Shown here piece by piece: positions 35,005-43,919 of a DNA stretch of 64,000 nucleotides. The translations under genes and the position numbers were made by a program. The DNA is from Paenibacillus humicus NBRC 102415 (GTDB taxonomy: Bacteria > Bacillota > Bacilli > Paenibacillales > Paenibacillaceae): positions 45,665 to 109,664 of the forward strand of contig NZ_BIMD01000013.1 of assembly GCF_004000905.1 (NCBI RefSeq), given 5' to 3'. A model generated the notes under the pieces. The model was not told where the DNA came from. It saw nothing but the letters and a program-made list of their open reading frames with translations, and did not search any database. Every line of letters begins with the position of its first letter. The stretch's first letter is position 1.

Positions 35005-38000
35005 TTGAAGCCTACGTACATAAGGCCGATTCTTCTGCTGCTGGCTGCAGCGGTCATTCTGCTTGGAGGCCGCATGACCGCCTATGCGGCGGACGAGCTG
35101 CTGGCCAATCCCGGCTTCGAGGCTGGAGCGGACAGCATGCCGCAAGGCTGGAGCAAGGATGGCTACAAGCTCGATGACTCGGTCACCTCCTGGTCGCTGC
35201 AGCAGGGAACGGGAGATGAGCCTGCCCGTTATTTGAGGGTGCAGAATCTTCAGCCGAACGACGCGCGCTGGCTGCAGCGCGTGACGGTGAAGCCGGATAC
35301 GCTGTACCGGATCTCCGCCAATGTCAGAGCTGCCGGCGCCGAAGCCGGCAAGACCGGGGCGAATCTATCCGTGCTCGGTCCCGTGGATACGTCGGTTTCC
35401 CTCTACGATACGGCGGGAGCCTGGCAGCCGCTGGAGGTGTACGGGCGCACCGGGCCGTCCCAGGACACGATGGACGTGCTGCTCCGCCTCGGCGGCTACG
35501 GAAGCGAGAATGTCGGCACCGCCGATTTCTCGGCTGTCTCCGTCACCGAGGCGGCCGAAGCTCCCGCCGGCGCGACGGTTATTTCCCTGGACCCTTCCTC
35601 GGCCCCGGCTCCGGCACCCGCGGAACCGGCCGCTGCCGCGCATAAAGCTCCCGGCTATTTGATCCCTCTTGCGTTTCTGGGCGGAGCGGCGTTTCTGTAC
35701 GCCTTTTCGATCGCTTATCGGGCTCTCTTTTCCAGGAAGGAAGCGACAGCATCCATCGACTGGCTCCGCAAGGAAGGACGTGATACTGCAGGAAGCAGGG
35801 CGCTGTGGCTGCTGCTCGGAGGCGGCCTGCTGCTGCGCCTGCTGCTCGCGCCGACGATGCAGGGACATCCGATCGACTTCCCCGACTTTTCGATCTGGGC
35901 GGACCGGGCCTACTCGGTCGGCCTGAACGGATTTTTCAGCGACGACGTGTTCGCCGACTACCCGCCGGGTTATATTTACGTCCTCTACGTAGTGGGCATG
36001 CTCAAGCATCTGTTCGGCTTGAGCGGAGCCGGCGGCGGCGTCATCCTGCTGGTCAAGCTGCCGGCTATCCTGGCCGATCTTGCTGCCGGCTGGCTGCTTT
36101 ACGGCATTGCCCGCGAGCGGTTCGGCAAGCGCGTCAGCCTGATGGCGGCCGGCCTATACATCTTCAATCCGGCCGTGTGGTTCGACTCTGCGCTGTGGGC
36201 GCAGGCGGATTCCGTCATGACGCTGCTTGTCCTTCTCGCGGTGCGGGCTCTGTCCCGCAGCCGCCATGCTGCAGGAGCGGCTTGGCTTGCGGCGGCGGTT
36301 CTCGTCAAGCCGCAAGCGGTCATTTTCCTGCCGCTGCTGCTGTTCGCCCTGATTTCCAGCCGAAGCGGCAAAGAGTGGCTGAAGGCTGCCGGAGCCGGCA
36401 TCGCCGCCGTTCTCTTGCTGCTGCTTCCGTTTGCCGTCGGCAGGGAGCCGCTTTGGATCGTGGATCACTACAAAGCGATGTTCGCTTCCTACCCGTACGC
36501 GACGCTCAATGCCTTCAACATCTATGGTCTGCTCGGCCTGAACGGAATCGATGCGGCCAAGCATTGGCTCGGGCTGCCGCTGTCGGTCTGGGGCAACGTC
36601 GGAGCGGCGCTGGCGCTTGTCGTCATGGGGGCCGTCTTCTTCAAAAAAGGCCGCAGCGGCCTTTATCTGGCCGCCTTTGCCGGATCACTCCTCGTGTTCC
36701 TGCTGAAGACCGGCATGCATGAGCGGTATCTCTATCCGGCGCTGGCATTCGGCTTGGCCGCGTTTCTCGTCTCGGGAAGCCGCCGCCTGCTGCTGCTGCA
36801 CGGTACGCTTACTGTGGCGGTTCTGGCGAACATCGCTTATGTGCTCCGGGACGCGCTGCAGGAGAACTATTATATCGCCAACGGCAACGGCGTCATGGTG
36901 CTCGTGTCGCTCGTCCAGACGGCAGCAGGTGCTTACCTCCTGTATTTGACGGTCCAGGCATGGCAGGGCAAGAGACTCGGTTCGCTCGTTGCGGCTTCCG
37001 GAAGCGGCTCCTTCGTCCTTCCGGAAGCGGCGCATGCGGGCAGCGGCATCTCAGGCGCGGAGCGCAGGCCGCAGCCGTATGAGGACAGAACCTCTCTGCC
37101 ATGGCGCAAGGAATGGTGGCCTGTGCTCGCCATCGTCGCCGTATACGCGGTCATGATGTTCTGGCAGCTTGGCGATGCCAAAGCTCCCAAAACGGCGTGG
37201 CAGCCGGCATCCGATGTCACGGCGCAAGTGCAGGGCGGCCCGCAGGCCGTCGATCATCTGCTGCTCTATGCGGGCATCGGGGACGGCACCGTTCAGGTAT
37301 CGGTATCCCCCGACGGCATGACCTGGAACGCTCCCGTGGAGCAGAAGCTCGACGGAGGCACCGTATTCCAGTGGAAGTCGGTGCCGCTGGCGGGGCAGAC
37401 GGCTCAGGCCGTACGAATCACCGGAACCGGAACCGCCGTCGTCTATGAGGCGGGATTGTTCGGACCGGACGGCGCCAGGCTGGCTCTCGCTGCGGATGGC
37501 GGCTCGCCGCTGTTCGACGAGCAGGCGCTCGTGCCGGACAAGCCTTCCTACCGCAACAGCATGTACTTCGATGAAATCTATCACTCGCGTACCGCCTATG
37601 AGCATCTGCACCGGATCGAGCCGTACGAGACGACTCATCCGCCGCTCGGCAAAGTCATCATTTCCGCGGGCATCGCGATGTTCGGCATGAATCCGTTCGG
37701 CTGGAGGGTCATGGGCGGCATCGCCGGCCTGCTCCTGATCCCGGCCATGTACGTTTTCGGACGCGGCTTGTTCCGCTCCCGCAAGGGCGGCCTGCTGGCG
37801 GCGGCGCTCATCTTCCTTGATTTCATGCCGCTCGTGCAGTCGAGAATCGGCACCGTCGATACGTATGCGGTCTTGTTCATCATCATGAGCTACCACTTCA
37901 TGAACCGGTTCTTCCAGCGCAATGAGCCGGGAACGCCGCTCCGCCGCCTGCTCCTGCCGTTTGCCCTGGCCGGCATCTTCTTCGGGCTGGGAGCCTCGGT

Positions 38001-38838
38001 CAAATGGGTCGGCGTCTATTCGGGAGCGGGCCTTGCGGCGATCTTCTTCTATTCGCTCGTTAGAAGGTATCTCGCGGCTTCCCGTGCCGCAGCTGTTCCC
38101 GGCAGGGAGAAAAAAGCGAAGCAGGCAGGCGGCAAGGGCGAAGACGCCGCGCCGAGCCGCGCAAGCGAGAAGAGCTTCATCGCCGGCATGATCGGAGCGG
38201 GGCTGCTGTTCTTCGTCCTCGTTCCCGGGGTCATCTACATCCTCACGTATATTCCGTTCATGAGGGTTCCCGGGCCGGGCCATGGCCTGAAAAACGTCAT
38301 TGAGTTCCAGAAGTTCATGTACGATTACCATTCCAAGCTGGTGGCGACCCATCCGTTCGCCTCGACCTGGTGGGAGTGGCCGATCATCCGCCGGCCGATC
38401 TGGTATTATTCCGGTTCCGGACTGGAACCGGGCCAGATCGCGAGCATCGTGTCGCTCGGCAATCCGCTGCTCTGGTGGGCCGGCATTCCTTGTGCCGCGG
38501 CCGCCTTCATCGCCGCCTGGAAAAGAAAAGAACGGGCGATGCAGGTCGTCACGATCGGGCTCCTGTCCCAATATCTTCCGTGGGTCGGCATTCCGCGCCT
38601 GACCTTCATCTATCACTATTACGCTACCGTGCCGTTCCTGCTGCTCTGTGTCGTCTACGTGCTGCTGCAGCTGCCGCAGCGTATCGGCGCCAAGCAAGGC
38701 AAAGCCGCGACATGGACTTACCTTGGCGCTGCCGCCGCGCTGATGGCGATGTTCTATCCGGTGCTGACGGGACAGACGATCAGCCGGGATTATGCCGTTC
38801 ATTTCCTGAAGTGGTTCGGCAGCTGGACGTTCTTCTAA
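35005..38838 (+). CDS. Double GT-C membrane glycosyltransferase with carbohydrate-binding-like domains (PMT/GT39-like C-terminal half)
   Basis: 1277 residues. Signal-like helix at ~8-28; a beta-rich extracellular domain at ~30-200 (ELLANPGFEAG, then MPQGWS, CBM4-like). The first GT-C half (~210-680) has an early loop motif IDFPDFSIWADRAY and many helices. A second beta-sandwich-like insert spans ~730-830. The second GT-C half (~840-1277) has MYFDEIYHSRTAYEHLHRIE then THPPLGK, which matches phospholipid-carrier-dependent protein O-mannosyltransferase-like enzymes (GT39). Two GT-C catalytic units in one chain are uncommon. It would transfer sugar from a polyprenyl carrier outside the membrane. 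TTG 35005 follows GAGAGGAAGG. Confidence 0.85.
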   Translation: MKPTYIRPILLLLAAAVILLGGRMTAYAADELLANPGFEAGADSMPQGWSKDGYKLDDSVTSWSLQQGTGDEPARYLRVQNLQPNDARWLQRVTVKPDTLYRISANVRAAGAEAGKTGANLSVLGPVDTSVSLYDTAGAWQPLEVYGRTGPSQDTMDVLLRLGGYGSENVGTADFSAVSVTEAAEAPAGATVISLDPSSAPAPAPAEPAAAAHKAPGYLIPLAFLGGAAFLYAFSIAYRALFSRKEATASIDWLRKEGRDTAGSRALWLLLGGGLLLRLLLAPTMQGHPIDFPDFSIWADRAYSVGLNGFFSDDVFADYPPGYIYVLYVVGMLKHLFGLSGAGGGVILLVKLPAILADLAAGWLLYGIARERFGKRVSLMAAGLYIFNPAVWFDSALWAQADSVMTLLVLLAVRALSRSRHAAGAAWLAAAVLVKPQAVIFLPLLLFALISSRSGKEWLKAAGAGIAAVLLLLLPFAVGREPLWIVDHYKAMFASYPYATLNAFNIYGLLGLNGIDAAKHWLGLPLSVWGNVGAALALVVMGAVFFKKGRSGLYLAAFAGSLLVFLLKTGMHERYLYPALAFGLAAFLVSGSRRLLLLHGTLTVAVLANIAYVLRDALQENYYIANGNGVMVLVSLVQTAAGAYLLYLTVQAWQGKRLGSLVAASGSGSFVLPEAAHAGSGISGAERRPQPYEDRTSLPWRKEWWPVLAIVAVYAVMMFWQLGDAKAPKTAWQPASDVTAQVQGGPQAVDHLLLYAGIGDGTVQVSVSPDGMTWNAPVEQKLDGGTVFQWKSVPLAGQTAQAVRITGTGTAVVYEAGLFGPDGARLALAADGGSPLFDEQALVPDKPSYRNSMYFDEIYHSRTAYEHLHRIEPYETTHPPLGKVIISAGIAMFGMNPFGWRVMGGIAGLLLIPAMYVFGRGLFRSRKGGLLAAALIFLDFMPLVQSRIGTVDTYAVLFIIMSYHFMNRFFQRNEPGTPLRRLLLPFALAGIFFGLGASVKWVGVYSGAGLAAIFFYSLVRRYLAASRAAAVPGREKKAKQAGGKGEDAAPSRASEKSFIAGMIGAGLLFFVLVPGVIYILTYIPFMRVPGPGHGLKNVIEFQKFMYDYHSKLVATHPFASTWWEWPIIRRPIWYYSGSGLEPGQIASIVSLGNPLLWWAGIPCAAAAFIAAWKRKERAMQVVTIGLLSQYLPWVGIPRLTFIYHYYATVPFLLLCVVYVLLQLPQRIGAKQGKAATWTYLGAAAALMAMFYPVLTGQTISRDYAVHFLKWFGSWTFF

Positions 38839-38924
38839 GCGGCCCGCCACCCGGCAGCGGGCAAGCCATGGCGCGCTGAATCCGCATCAAGGAGTGAAGC
38901 CTTGCCTGTAAAGCTTCGCGAATC

Positions 38925-38968
38925 AAAAGTCCCGCCTCAAGACGGCCGTCTTGAGGCGGGACTTTTTT
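38925..38968. terminator. Bidirectional terminator between convergent genes
   Basis: A perfect stem GTCCCGCCTCAAGACGG / CCGTCTTGAGGCGGGAC, with AAAA before and TTTTTT after, so it can serve both the GT-C gene and the minus-strand monooxygenase gene. Confidence 0.9.
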
Positions 38969-38985
38969 GCGGGCAAGCCATGGCG

Positions 38986-40440
38986 CTATTTTTCCGACAG
39001 GAAATCTAGGATGCGCTGCTTGTATTTCTCTCTTCCTTCATATCCGTTGTAAAGACGGTTTGTCACCGTAGCGGCATTTCCGAAGAAAAACTTCTCATAA
39101 ACGCTCTGTCTGCCCCCGAATGCGCTGACGCTCAGCTCCCAGGCCAGTCTGGACAGCTGCACATTATTTTTGGCATCCAATCCGACGCCTTTGAGGTAAC
39201 GCTGCAATGAATCGCCCAGCTTGCCGTCAAAATCCTTTTCCGAGGGAATCATGATGACGCTGCTCGAGCCGATCAGGTGGATGATCTCGATCATGCGGGG
39301 ATACACCTTGGGAAAATAAACATTCGCGGCAAGCAGCGGCTTGGGGTCCGGCACCATGCTTCCCCACTTGTCGCGCTTGGCACCGTTCTCGGCAGCAAGC
39401 TGAAGCGACTTGAGCGTCTCCAAAATCACGAGGAGCTCGCTCACCATTTCCACCACGTGGGCGTTCTGGTCGATGCCCGACGTCTCCGCCATCGTTTCCG
39501 CCACCCCGAGAAAGAACTCCGTCTTGGCGATGTTCTTGCACATGACCTGGGTGGCGGCATGAGTGTGAAAACGGCTTTCCTCAGAAAGGCGGTTAGCCAT
39601 GCTCACGTCGCCGCATAGAAAGACGCGGTCCCACGGAACGAGAACATCCTCGAAAAGAACAAGGGTATCCATTTCTTCATATCTGGAACTGAGGGGATAG
39701 TCGTAGGCGGATTCTCCTCCCACGAAGCTCTCCCGGCACACGAAGCGGATGCCTGGCAGGCAACTTGGCACGGCAAAGAAAAAGGAATAAGGGCTTTCTC
39801 CTTCATGGAAGGTAGGGAAAGGGGCCGGATAGACAAGAATTTCATCCGAGGTCGCTCCCTGGGTATCCAGCATGAAAGCTCCCCTGACGATGATGCCGTC
39901 CTTGTTTTTCTCCATGACTCTGGCTGCCGGAGGATCTTCCAGTGCAAGGAGGAAATTGGACAGGCGGGCGGCTTTGGGCTGGATGAAGACATGAGATAGG
40001 GTAATATCGTTTTCCCGGCAATATACGTAGTAATTTCTAAGGTTGGCTGCGAACTGAGGATAATCCTTCTCCAAAATTCCGGCAGCGGACGAGTAGGCCA
40101 TCAGTGCGGTGTTCATATAATCGGGGGCTCTGCCGAGGAAGCCGTTATGGGCATAAGCCCAAGCCTGCATCATTTCTCTTCGGGCGGCGAGGTCTTTTTT
40201 TGTTTTCGGCTGCAGGAAAGAAAGTCCTACGCGTTCTCCCGAAAGGGGGGACTCGAACGTCATTCTCGCCTTCGCCGATTCGTCAGCCTGCATATCGTAC
40301 ATCGAGGCTTGGGTCGCCATCAATCCTTTGAACGCAGCATGCTCGGATACTTTCCCTTGTACCTGCTGTCCGGCGATCCGGATATCAGGCCGATTCCGAT
40401 CCAGTCGTTCTTTATATTGAAGTCCATTTTTAATAGGCAC
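38986..40440 (-). CDS. hpaB: HpaB-family flavin-dependent aromatic monooxygenase, large component
   Basis: 484 residues matching the oxygenase component of 4-hydroxyphenylacetate 3-monooxygenase, which uses reduced FAD supplied by a separate reductase. Visible family segments are GLQYKERLDRNRPDIRIAG at the start, GRAPDYMNT, LSHVFIQPKA, MLDTQGATSDEILVYP, VLFEDVLVPWDRVF, RFHTHAATQVMCKN and the C-terminal FGGRQSVYEKFFFGN. GTG 40440 is behind GGGAGG. No reductase (HpaC) or catabolic partner is in the window, so it acts with a partner elsewhere. It is transcribed divergently from the T-box unit. The precise phenolic substrate is uncertain. Confidence 0.85.
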   Translation of the reverse strand: MPIKNGLQYKERLDRNRPDIRIAGQQVQGKVSEHAAFKGLMATQASMYDMQADESAKARMTFESPLSGERVGLSFLQPKTKKDLAARREMMQAWAYAHNGFLGRAPDYMNTALMAYSSAAGILEKDYPQFAANLRNYYVYCRENDITLSHVFIQPKAARLSNFLLALEDPPAARVMEKNKDGIIVRGAFMLDTQGATSDEILVYPAPFPTFHEGESPYSFFFAVPSCLPGIRFVCRESFVGGESAYDYPLSSRYEEMDTLVLFEDVLVPWDRVFLCGDVSMANRLSEESRFHTHAATQVMCKNIAKTEFFLGVAETMAETSGIDQNAHVVEMVSELLVILETLKSLQLAAENGAKRDKWGSMVPDPKPLLAANVYFPKVYPRMIEIIHLIGSSSVIMIPSEKDFDGKLGDSLQRYLKGVGLDAKNNVQLSRLAWELSVSAFGGRQSVYEKFFFGNAATVTNRLYNGYEGREKYKQRILDFLSEK

Positions 40441-40649
40441 AGGCGTAAACCTCCCTCAGCGGTCAATAGTTCGTTTCCTTAGCGGATCATGCTAATATAT
40501 TCAGGCAGGGGGAGCCTAGTTCTGGGGAAACGCTCTTTAGCGCCGCTCGGGCTGAGCTGTATTTCAGCTGTAGAATAGACCGATTTTCATGCCGGAAGCA
40601 TACATAGGCCTGCCATTCGTCAAGCGGGTCATGCCGCGGTGACAGGGTG

Positions 40650-40679
40650 TTTACAATTCTCTCCTGTTTCTGGTAAAAT
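40650..40679 (+). promoter_or_regulatory. Sigma-A promoter of the T-box unit
   Basis: TTTACA and TAAAAT separated by 18 bp, a few bases before the conserved start of the T-box leader. Confidence 0.65.
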
Positions 40680-40686
40680 GGCTCAA

Positions 40687-41047
40687 ATGCGATGAAGAGA
40701 AGAGTAAGCAGATCCGTTATCTCCGCAAGAAAGCATGCTGCTTTCCTTGCGGCCCGAGTGCAGGCGCAGCCGGTAGGAAGAGGCGGTGCAGCCCGGTCAG
40801 AGAGCTCCGGCAGCTGAGAAGGAGCAGATAGCGATTTGCCGAATCAAGCCTCCGAGCTTCACATCGGAACCTGCCCGGCGGGCGATGGTGTGACGGGAGC
40901 TCCTGTTACAGAGCTGGAGTATAAGCCTTCCTACCGGGATTGCCGTACTCGACGAGGCCTGCATGGCGACATGGAGGCACAACTGGGGTGGCACCGCGAC
41001 GACAAGTCTCGCCCCCAAGACCTAGGTCTTGGGGGTGGGATTTTTTT
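40687..41047 (+). promoter_or_regulatory. T-box riboswitch leader with terminator, probably serine-responsive
   Basis: Stem I opens with GATGAAGAGAAGAGTAAGC, containing the GA-type kink-turn and the AGTA loop E strand. Its distal T-loop pair is AGAGAG-CTCC ... GCTGAGAAGGAG. The opposite strand returns as GATTTGC-C-GAA followed by TCAAGC. The T-box proper is GGGGTGGCACCGCGAC (40985-41000). A terminator stem CCCCCAAGACC/GGTCTTGGGGG with seven T residues ends at 41047. After the GAA of the specifier loop come TCA then AGC (40844-40849), both serine codons. The UGGC tetrad (variable base C) predicts a tRNA with discriminator G, as in tRNA-Ser. The specifier position is my reading and not certain. 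Confidence 0.85.
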
Positions 41048-41107
41048 GTTTGCTTTCGCACGATAGAAAAGGAAGGAACCATTCAACAACGAGGAGGAGA
41101 TGCGGCC

Positions 41108-42370
41108 TTGAACCGCATGAAAGGTATGGAAGCATGGAAGTATCCCGCTATCCTGCTGCTTGGCATCGGCGTGGCGAACATCAGCGGCTGGATTTATTTC
41201 ATTGCCCTCAATGTAATCATACTGAATGCAACGAAGTCCGCTATGGCGGTATCGATCCTGTACCTGCTTCGTCCTCTCGCCGCCATGGCGGTAAGCTCCT
41301 GGTCCGGCAGCCTGATAGACCGGATGAACAAGCGAAGCCTGATGATCGGCCTTGATGGGGTCAGGGCTTTCCTCATTTTCCTGCTGCCGTTGCTCGACTC
41401 CATCGCGTACATTTACGGGCTCGTATTTCTCATCCATATGGCAGGCTCTCTGTTCGGGCCGGCCTCCGGGACTTACATCGCCAAGCTGATCCCGCCGGAG
41501 CAGAGGCCCCGCTTCAATTCGCTGAACGGATTGATCGGATCGGGGGCTTTCCTGATCGGTCCGGCGGCAGCCGGCCTGCTGTTCCTCGCCGGTTCGCCGA
41601 CGTCGGCCATCTACATCAACGCCGCCGCATTGCTGTTCTCGGCAGTCGTCACGATGCTGATGCCCGATCTGGAGAAGGGGTTGTTTGCGGATCAGCCTGT
41701 ACGCATGAACCGGAACATGATCAGGCAGGATTGGTCGGATGTCCTCGGATTTTACCGAAGCCGCACCGCCATCCTGATTGTCTGCCTGCTGTTCAGCGCT
41801 GTCATGGTCGTCATGGCGACGGCCGTCGATTCGCTGGAGGCCGCCTTCGCGCAGAAGGTGCTCGGATTATCCGACAGCGGGTACGGCCTGCTGGTCAGCA
41901 TTGCGGGAGCCGGAATCATCGCCGGGGCGTCCGTCAACGCCGTCGTCGTCAAGAGGCTGGCGGCTTCCGCCCAGATCGGCTTCGGCGCGATCGGCGTCAG
42001 CTTCGGCTACCTCGTCTACGCTTTTTCGGCGGGTTTTGCCGGCGCTGCTGCGGGTTTCTTCATCCTGGCATTTTTTCTCGCGTTCGCCAATACGGGCTTT
42101 GCGACGTTCTACCAGAACCATATTCCAGTCGCGATGATGGGGAGGGTCGGAAGCGTCAACGGGTTTTTCGAGGCGATCCTTGTCATGCTGGCGACAGCGG
42201 GGTTCGGCTTGGCTGCCGACGGGTACACCGTACAGGCAACGGTCATTGCCGGGGTGCTCGTCATGAGCGTGTTCGGTTTGTCGCTCGGCTTCTATTTGCT
42301 GCGGCCATCCAAAGCGAGGCTGCTGGCTTCGCAGCCGGATGGCATCGTTTCGTTGCCGGAAGACGGATAG
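41108..42370 (+). CDS. MFS transporter under T-box control
   Basis: About 420 residues and 11-12 membrane helices (YPAILLLGIGVANISGWIYFI, LRPLAAMAVSSWSGSLIDRMNKRSLM and so on). It contains the MFS loop GSLIDRMNKRSLMIGLDG (G-x3-D-R-x-x-R type) between helices 2 and 3, like the MdfA/NreB/enterobactin-exporter-type drug-efflux subgroup. TTG 41108 is 10 bp behind GAGGAGG; an ATG at 41117 is also possible. The 60-bp distance from the T-box terminator makes this the regulated gene. Together this suggests transport (uptake or export) of an amino acid or a derived compound when the matching tRNA is uncharged. Confidence 0.85.
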   Translation: MNRMKGMEAWKYPAILLLGIGVANISGWIYFIALNVIILNATKSAMAVSILYLLRPLAAMAVSSWSGSLIDRMNKRSLMIGLDGVRAFLIFLLPLLDSIAYIYGLVFLIHMAGSLFGPASGTYIAKLIPPEQRPRFNSLNGLIGSGAFLIGPAAAGLLFLAGSPTSAIYINAAALLFSAVVTMLMPDLEKGLFADQPVRMNRNMIRQDWSDVLGFYRSRTAILIVCLLFSAVMVVMATAVDSLEAAFAQKVLGLSDSGYGLLVSIAGAGIIAGASVNAVVVKRLAASAQIGFGAIGVSFGYLVYAFSAGFAGAAAGFFILAFFLAFANTGFATFYQNHIPVAMMGRVGSVNGFFEAILVMLATAGFGLAADGYTVQATVIAGVLVMSVFGLSLGFYLLRPSKARLLASQPDGIVSLPEDG

Positions 42371-42398
42371 ATTCGGAAGCGCTGTGCGGATGCATGAC

Positions 42399-42441
42399 AA
42401 AAGAACCCTCTCTCCCGGATTTCAGGAGAAAGGGTTCTTTC
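42399..42441. terminator. Bidirectional terminator between convergent genes
   Basis: AAAGAACCCTCTCTCC pairs with GGAGAAAGGGTTCTTT. A-rich and T-rich flanks serve the MFS gene and the AraC gene. Confidence 0.85.
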
Positions 42442-42445
42442 CCTT

Positions 42446-43333
42446 TCAGTCCGCCGCTTTTTTCAGCGGAACCCATATCTCGCTGACAGAATCCTTGCGC
42501 GGCGCGCCGTCTTCCAGGTAGATCTCCAAATCAGCCGTGCCCGCATGTTCATAACCGGAGGAAGGGAACCAGTCGGAGTAGATCCGCTTGGTGACGGACT
42601 GGATCGAATCCGGCAGCTGTCCGACGGCGGTGAAGACGGCCCAGGTGGAGGCGGGAACTTCTCTTTCCACAAAGTCCACGCCGTCGATCGTCTTGTCGGC
42701 CTCCAGCGTTCCTGCGGGAACTTCGACCGCGATCATGTAGCGGAACCGATCGGTGTCCGGACGGAAGTCGACGCATGCGCCCATAATGGGACGGTCAGGC
42801 TGGAGCGAAGCGATCTTGCGGATCGTGCCGTTGGAGGCGCTTTCCTGCCAGAACAGCGGAATGCGGCGGAAGTTCTCCCCGTCGACGCAGCCGACCTCGA
42901 TGGATGCTCCTGCAATATGGAACGCTTCTTTCTTTTCGATGCGATAATTCATTTTCACATCTCCCTTCAGCGATAGATGAAAGCTCAGCTTGGGAAAGGC
43001 GACGAGCGGCGAGCCCGGCAGTCTTGCCATGGAAGGCGTGACGCCGTGGGTTTTGCGAAAAGCCTTGGCGAACGCTTCGGGCGTTCCGTAGCCGTATTTC
43101 AAGGCGGCATCGACGACCTTGATGTCCGTCAGGGCAAGCTCCTGCGCGGCAAGCGTCAGCCGGCGCCTGCGGATGTACTCCGCCAGCGTGAAGCCCGTCA
43201 GAGCGCTGAACATTCTCTGGAAATGAAAGGGGGAGGAGCAAGCCTCCTTGGCCAGTCCGCCAAGCTCCAGCTCCCCGCCGAGGTTATTCTCAATGATGTC
43301 CAGCGCCCGATTCATTCTCGTCAGCCAATCCAA
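42446..43333 (-). CDS. AraC family regulator with GyrI-like effector domain
   Basis: N-terminal AraC/XylS DNA-binding domain of ~105 residues (RALDIIENNLGGELELGGLAKEA, HFQRMFSALTGFTLAEYIRRRRL, ALKYGYGTPEAFAKAFRKTHGVTPS), then a C-terminal GyrI-like/effector-binding domain (from MNYRIEKKEAFHIAGASIEV to LEIYLEDGAP). This order is typical of Rob/BltR-type multidrug-response activators of Gram-positive bacteria. 295 residues, no receiver. It may regulate the adjacent DinB/PhzF genes or an efflux gene; not determinable here. Confidence 0.9.
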   Translation of the reverse strand: MDWLTRMNRALDIIENNLGGELELGGLAKEACSSPFHFQRMFSALTGFTLAEYIRRRRLTLAAQELALTDIKVVDAALKYGYGTPEAFAKAFRKTHGVTPSMARLPGSPLVAFPKLSFHLSLKGDVKMNYRIEKKEAFHIAGASIEVGCVDGENFRRIPLFWQESASNGTIRKIASLQPDRPIMGACVDFRPDTDRFRYMIAVEVPAGTLEADKTIDGVDFVEREVPASTWAVFTAVGQLPDSIQSVTKRIYSDWFPSSGYEHAGTADLEIYLEDGAPRKDSVSEIWVPLKKAAD

Positions 43334-43412
43334 ACCGATCTCTCCTTCATTTCCAGCATAACGGGTTATGGGGCCCGCAGCCTGTTCATTTCTGCTCCCG
43401 CTGGACCGGTAA

Positions 43413-43889
43413 TCAAGTCAGGCCGAGAAGAGTCCGGTACGATTTAATGATGCCGAAATGCATGCCTTCATGATACAACGCTAGCCGGATGAACTGCTCG
43501 GGGGTGGACAAGGTGAATCCCGTCGAGGTGGTGTAAGGAGCCACGTTTTCCTGCAGTCGGCCGGAAAGGCCGGCACGGACTCGGTCTGGCTGGTCCTGCA
43601 GAAGCCGAATGAGCTCCTCCATCGTGGCAGCCTGTGCGGACTCCGGCATCGACGACGGCGAAGTCCCATATTCGTATTGCTCCACGAACCCGTCCGGCAG
43701 CTGCTGGGGCAGGCCGATCGCCTGGAACGCGAGCCGCTCCAGCACAACATACAGATGGCCCGAATTCCACCGGATGGAATTGCGGAAGCCTTGAGGAATC
43801 GCATCCGCCGACTGTTCGTCGATTCCTTGCAGCCGACCCAGCGTCTGATTCCGCACGAAGTCGAGCTGGTCGAACAGGCTTGTATCCAT
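43413..43889 (-). CDS. DinB family protein
   Basis: 158-residue four-helix-bundle protein. The three metal-binding histidines of the DinB/YfiT fold are visible: WNSGHLYVVLERL near residue 45 and YHEGMHFGIIKSY near residue 140. The N-terminus FDQLDFVRNQTLGRL is also typical. Many relatives are bacillithiol- or mycothiol-dependent transferases, but activity cannot be assigned. It starts 30 bp downstream of phzF's stop on the same strand, so the two are probably co-transcribed. Confidence 0.85.
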   Translation of the reverse strand: MDTSLFDQLDFVRNQTLGRLQGIDEQSADAIPQGFRNSIRWNSGHLYVVLERLAFQAIGLPQQLPDGFVEQYEYGTSPSSMPESAQAATMEELIRLLQDQPDRVRAGLSGRLQENVAPYTTSTGFTLSTPEQFIRLALYHEGMHFGIIKSYRTLLGLT

Positions 43890-43919
43890 TTCTAATCACT
43901 CCCAGGGTGGTTTTTGCTG

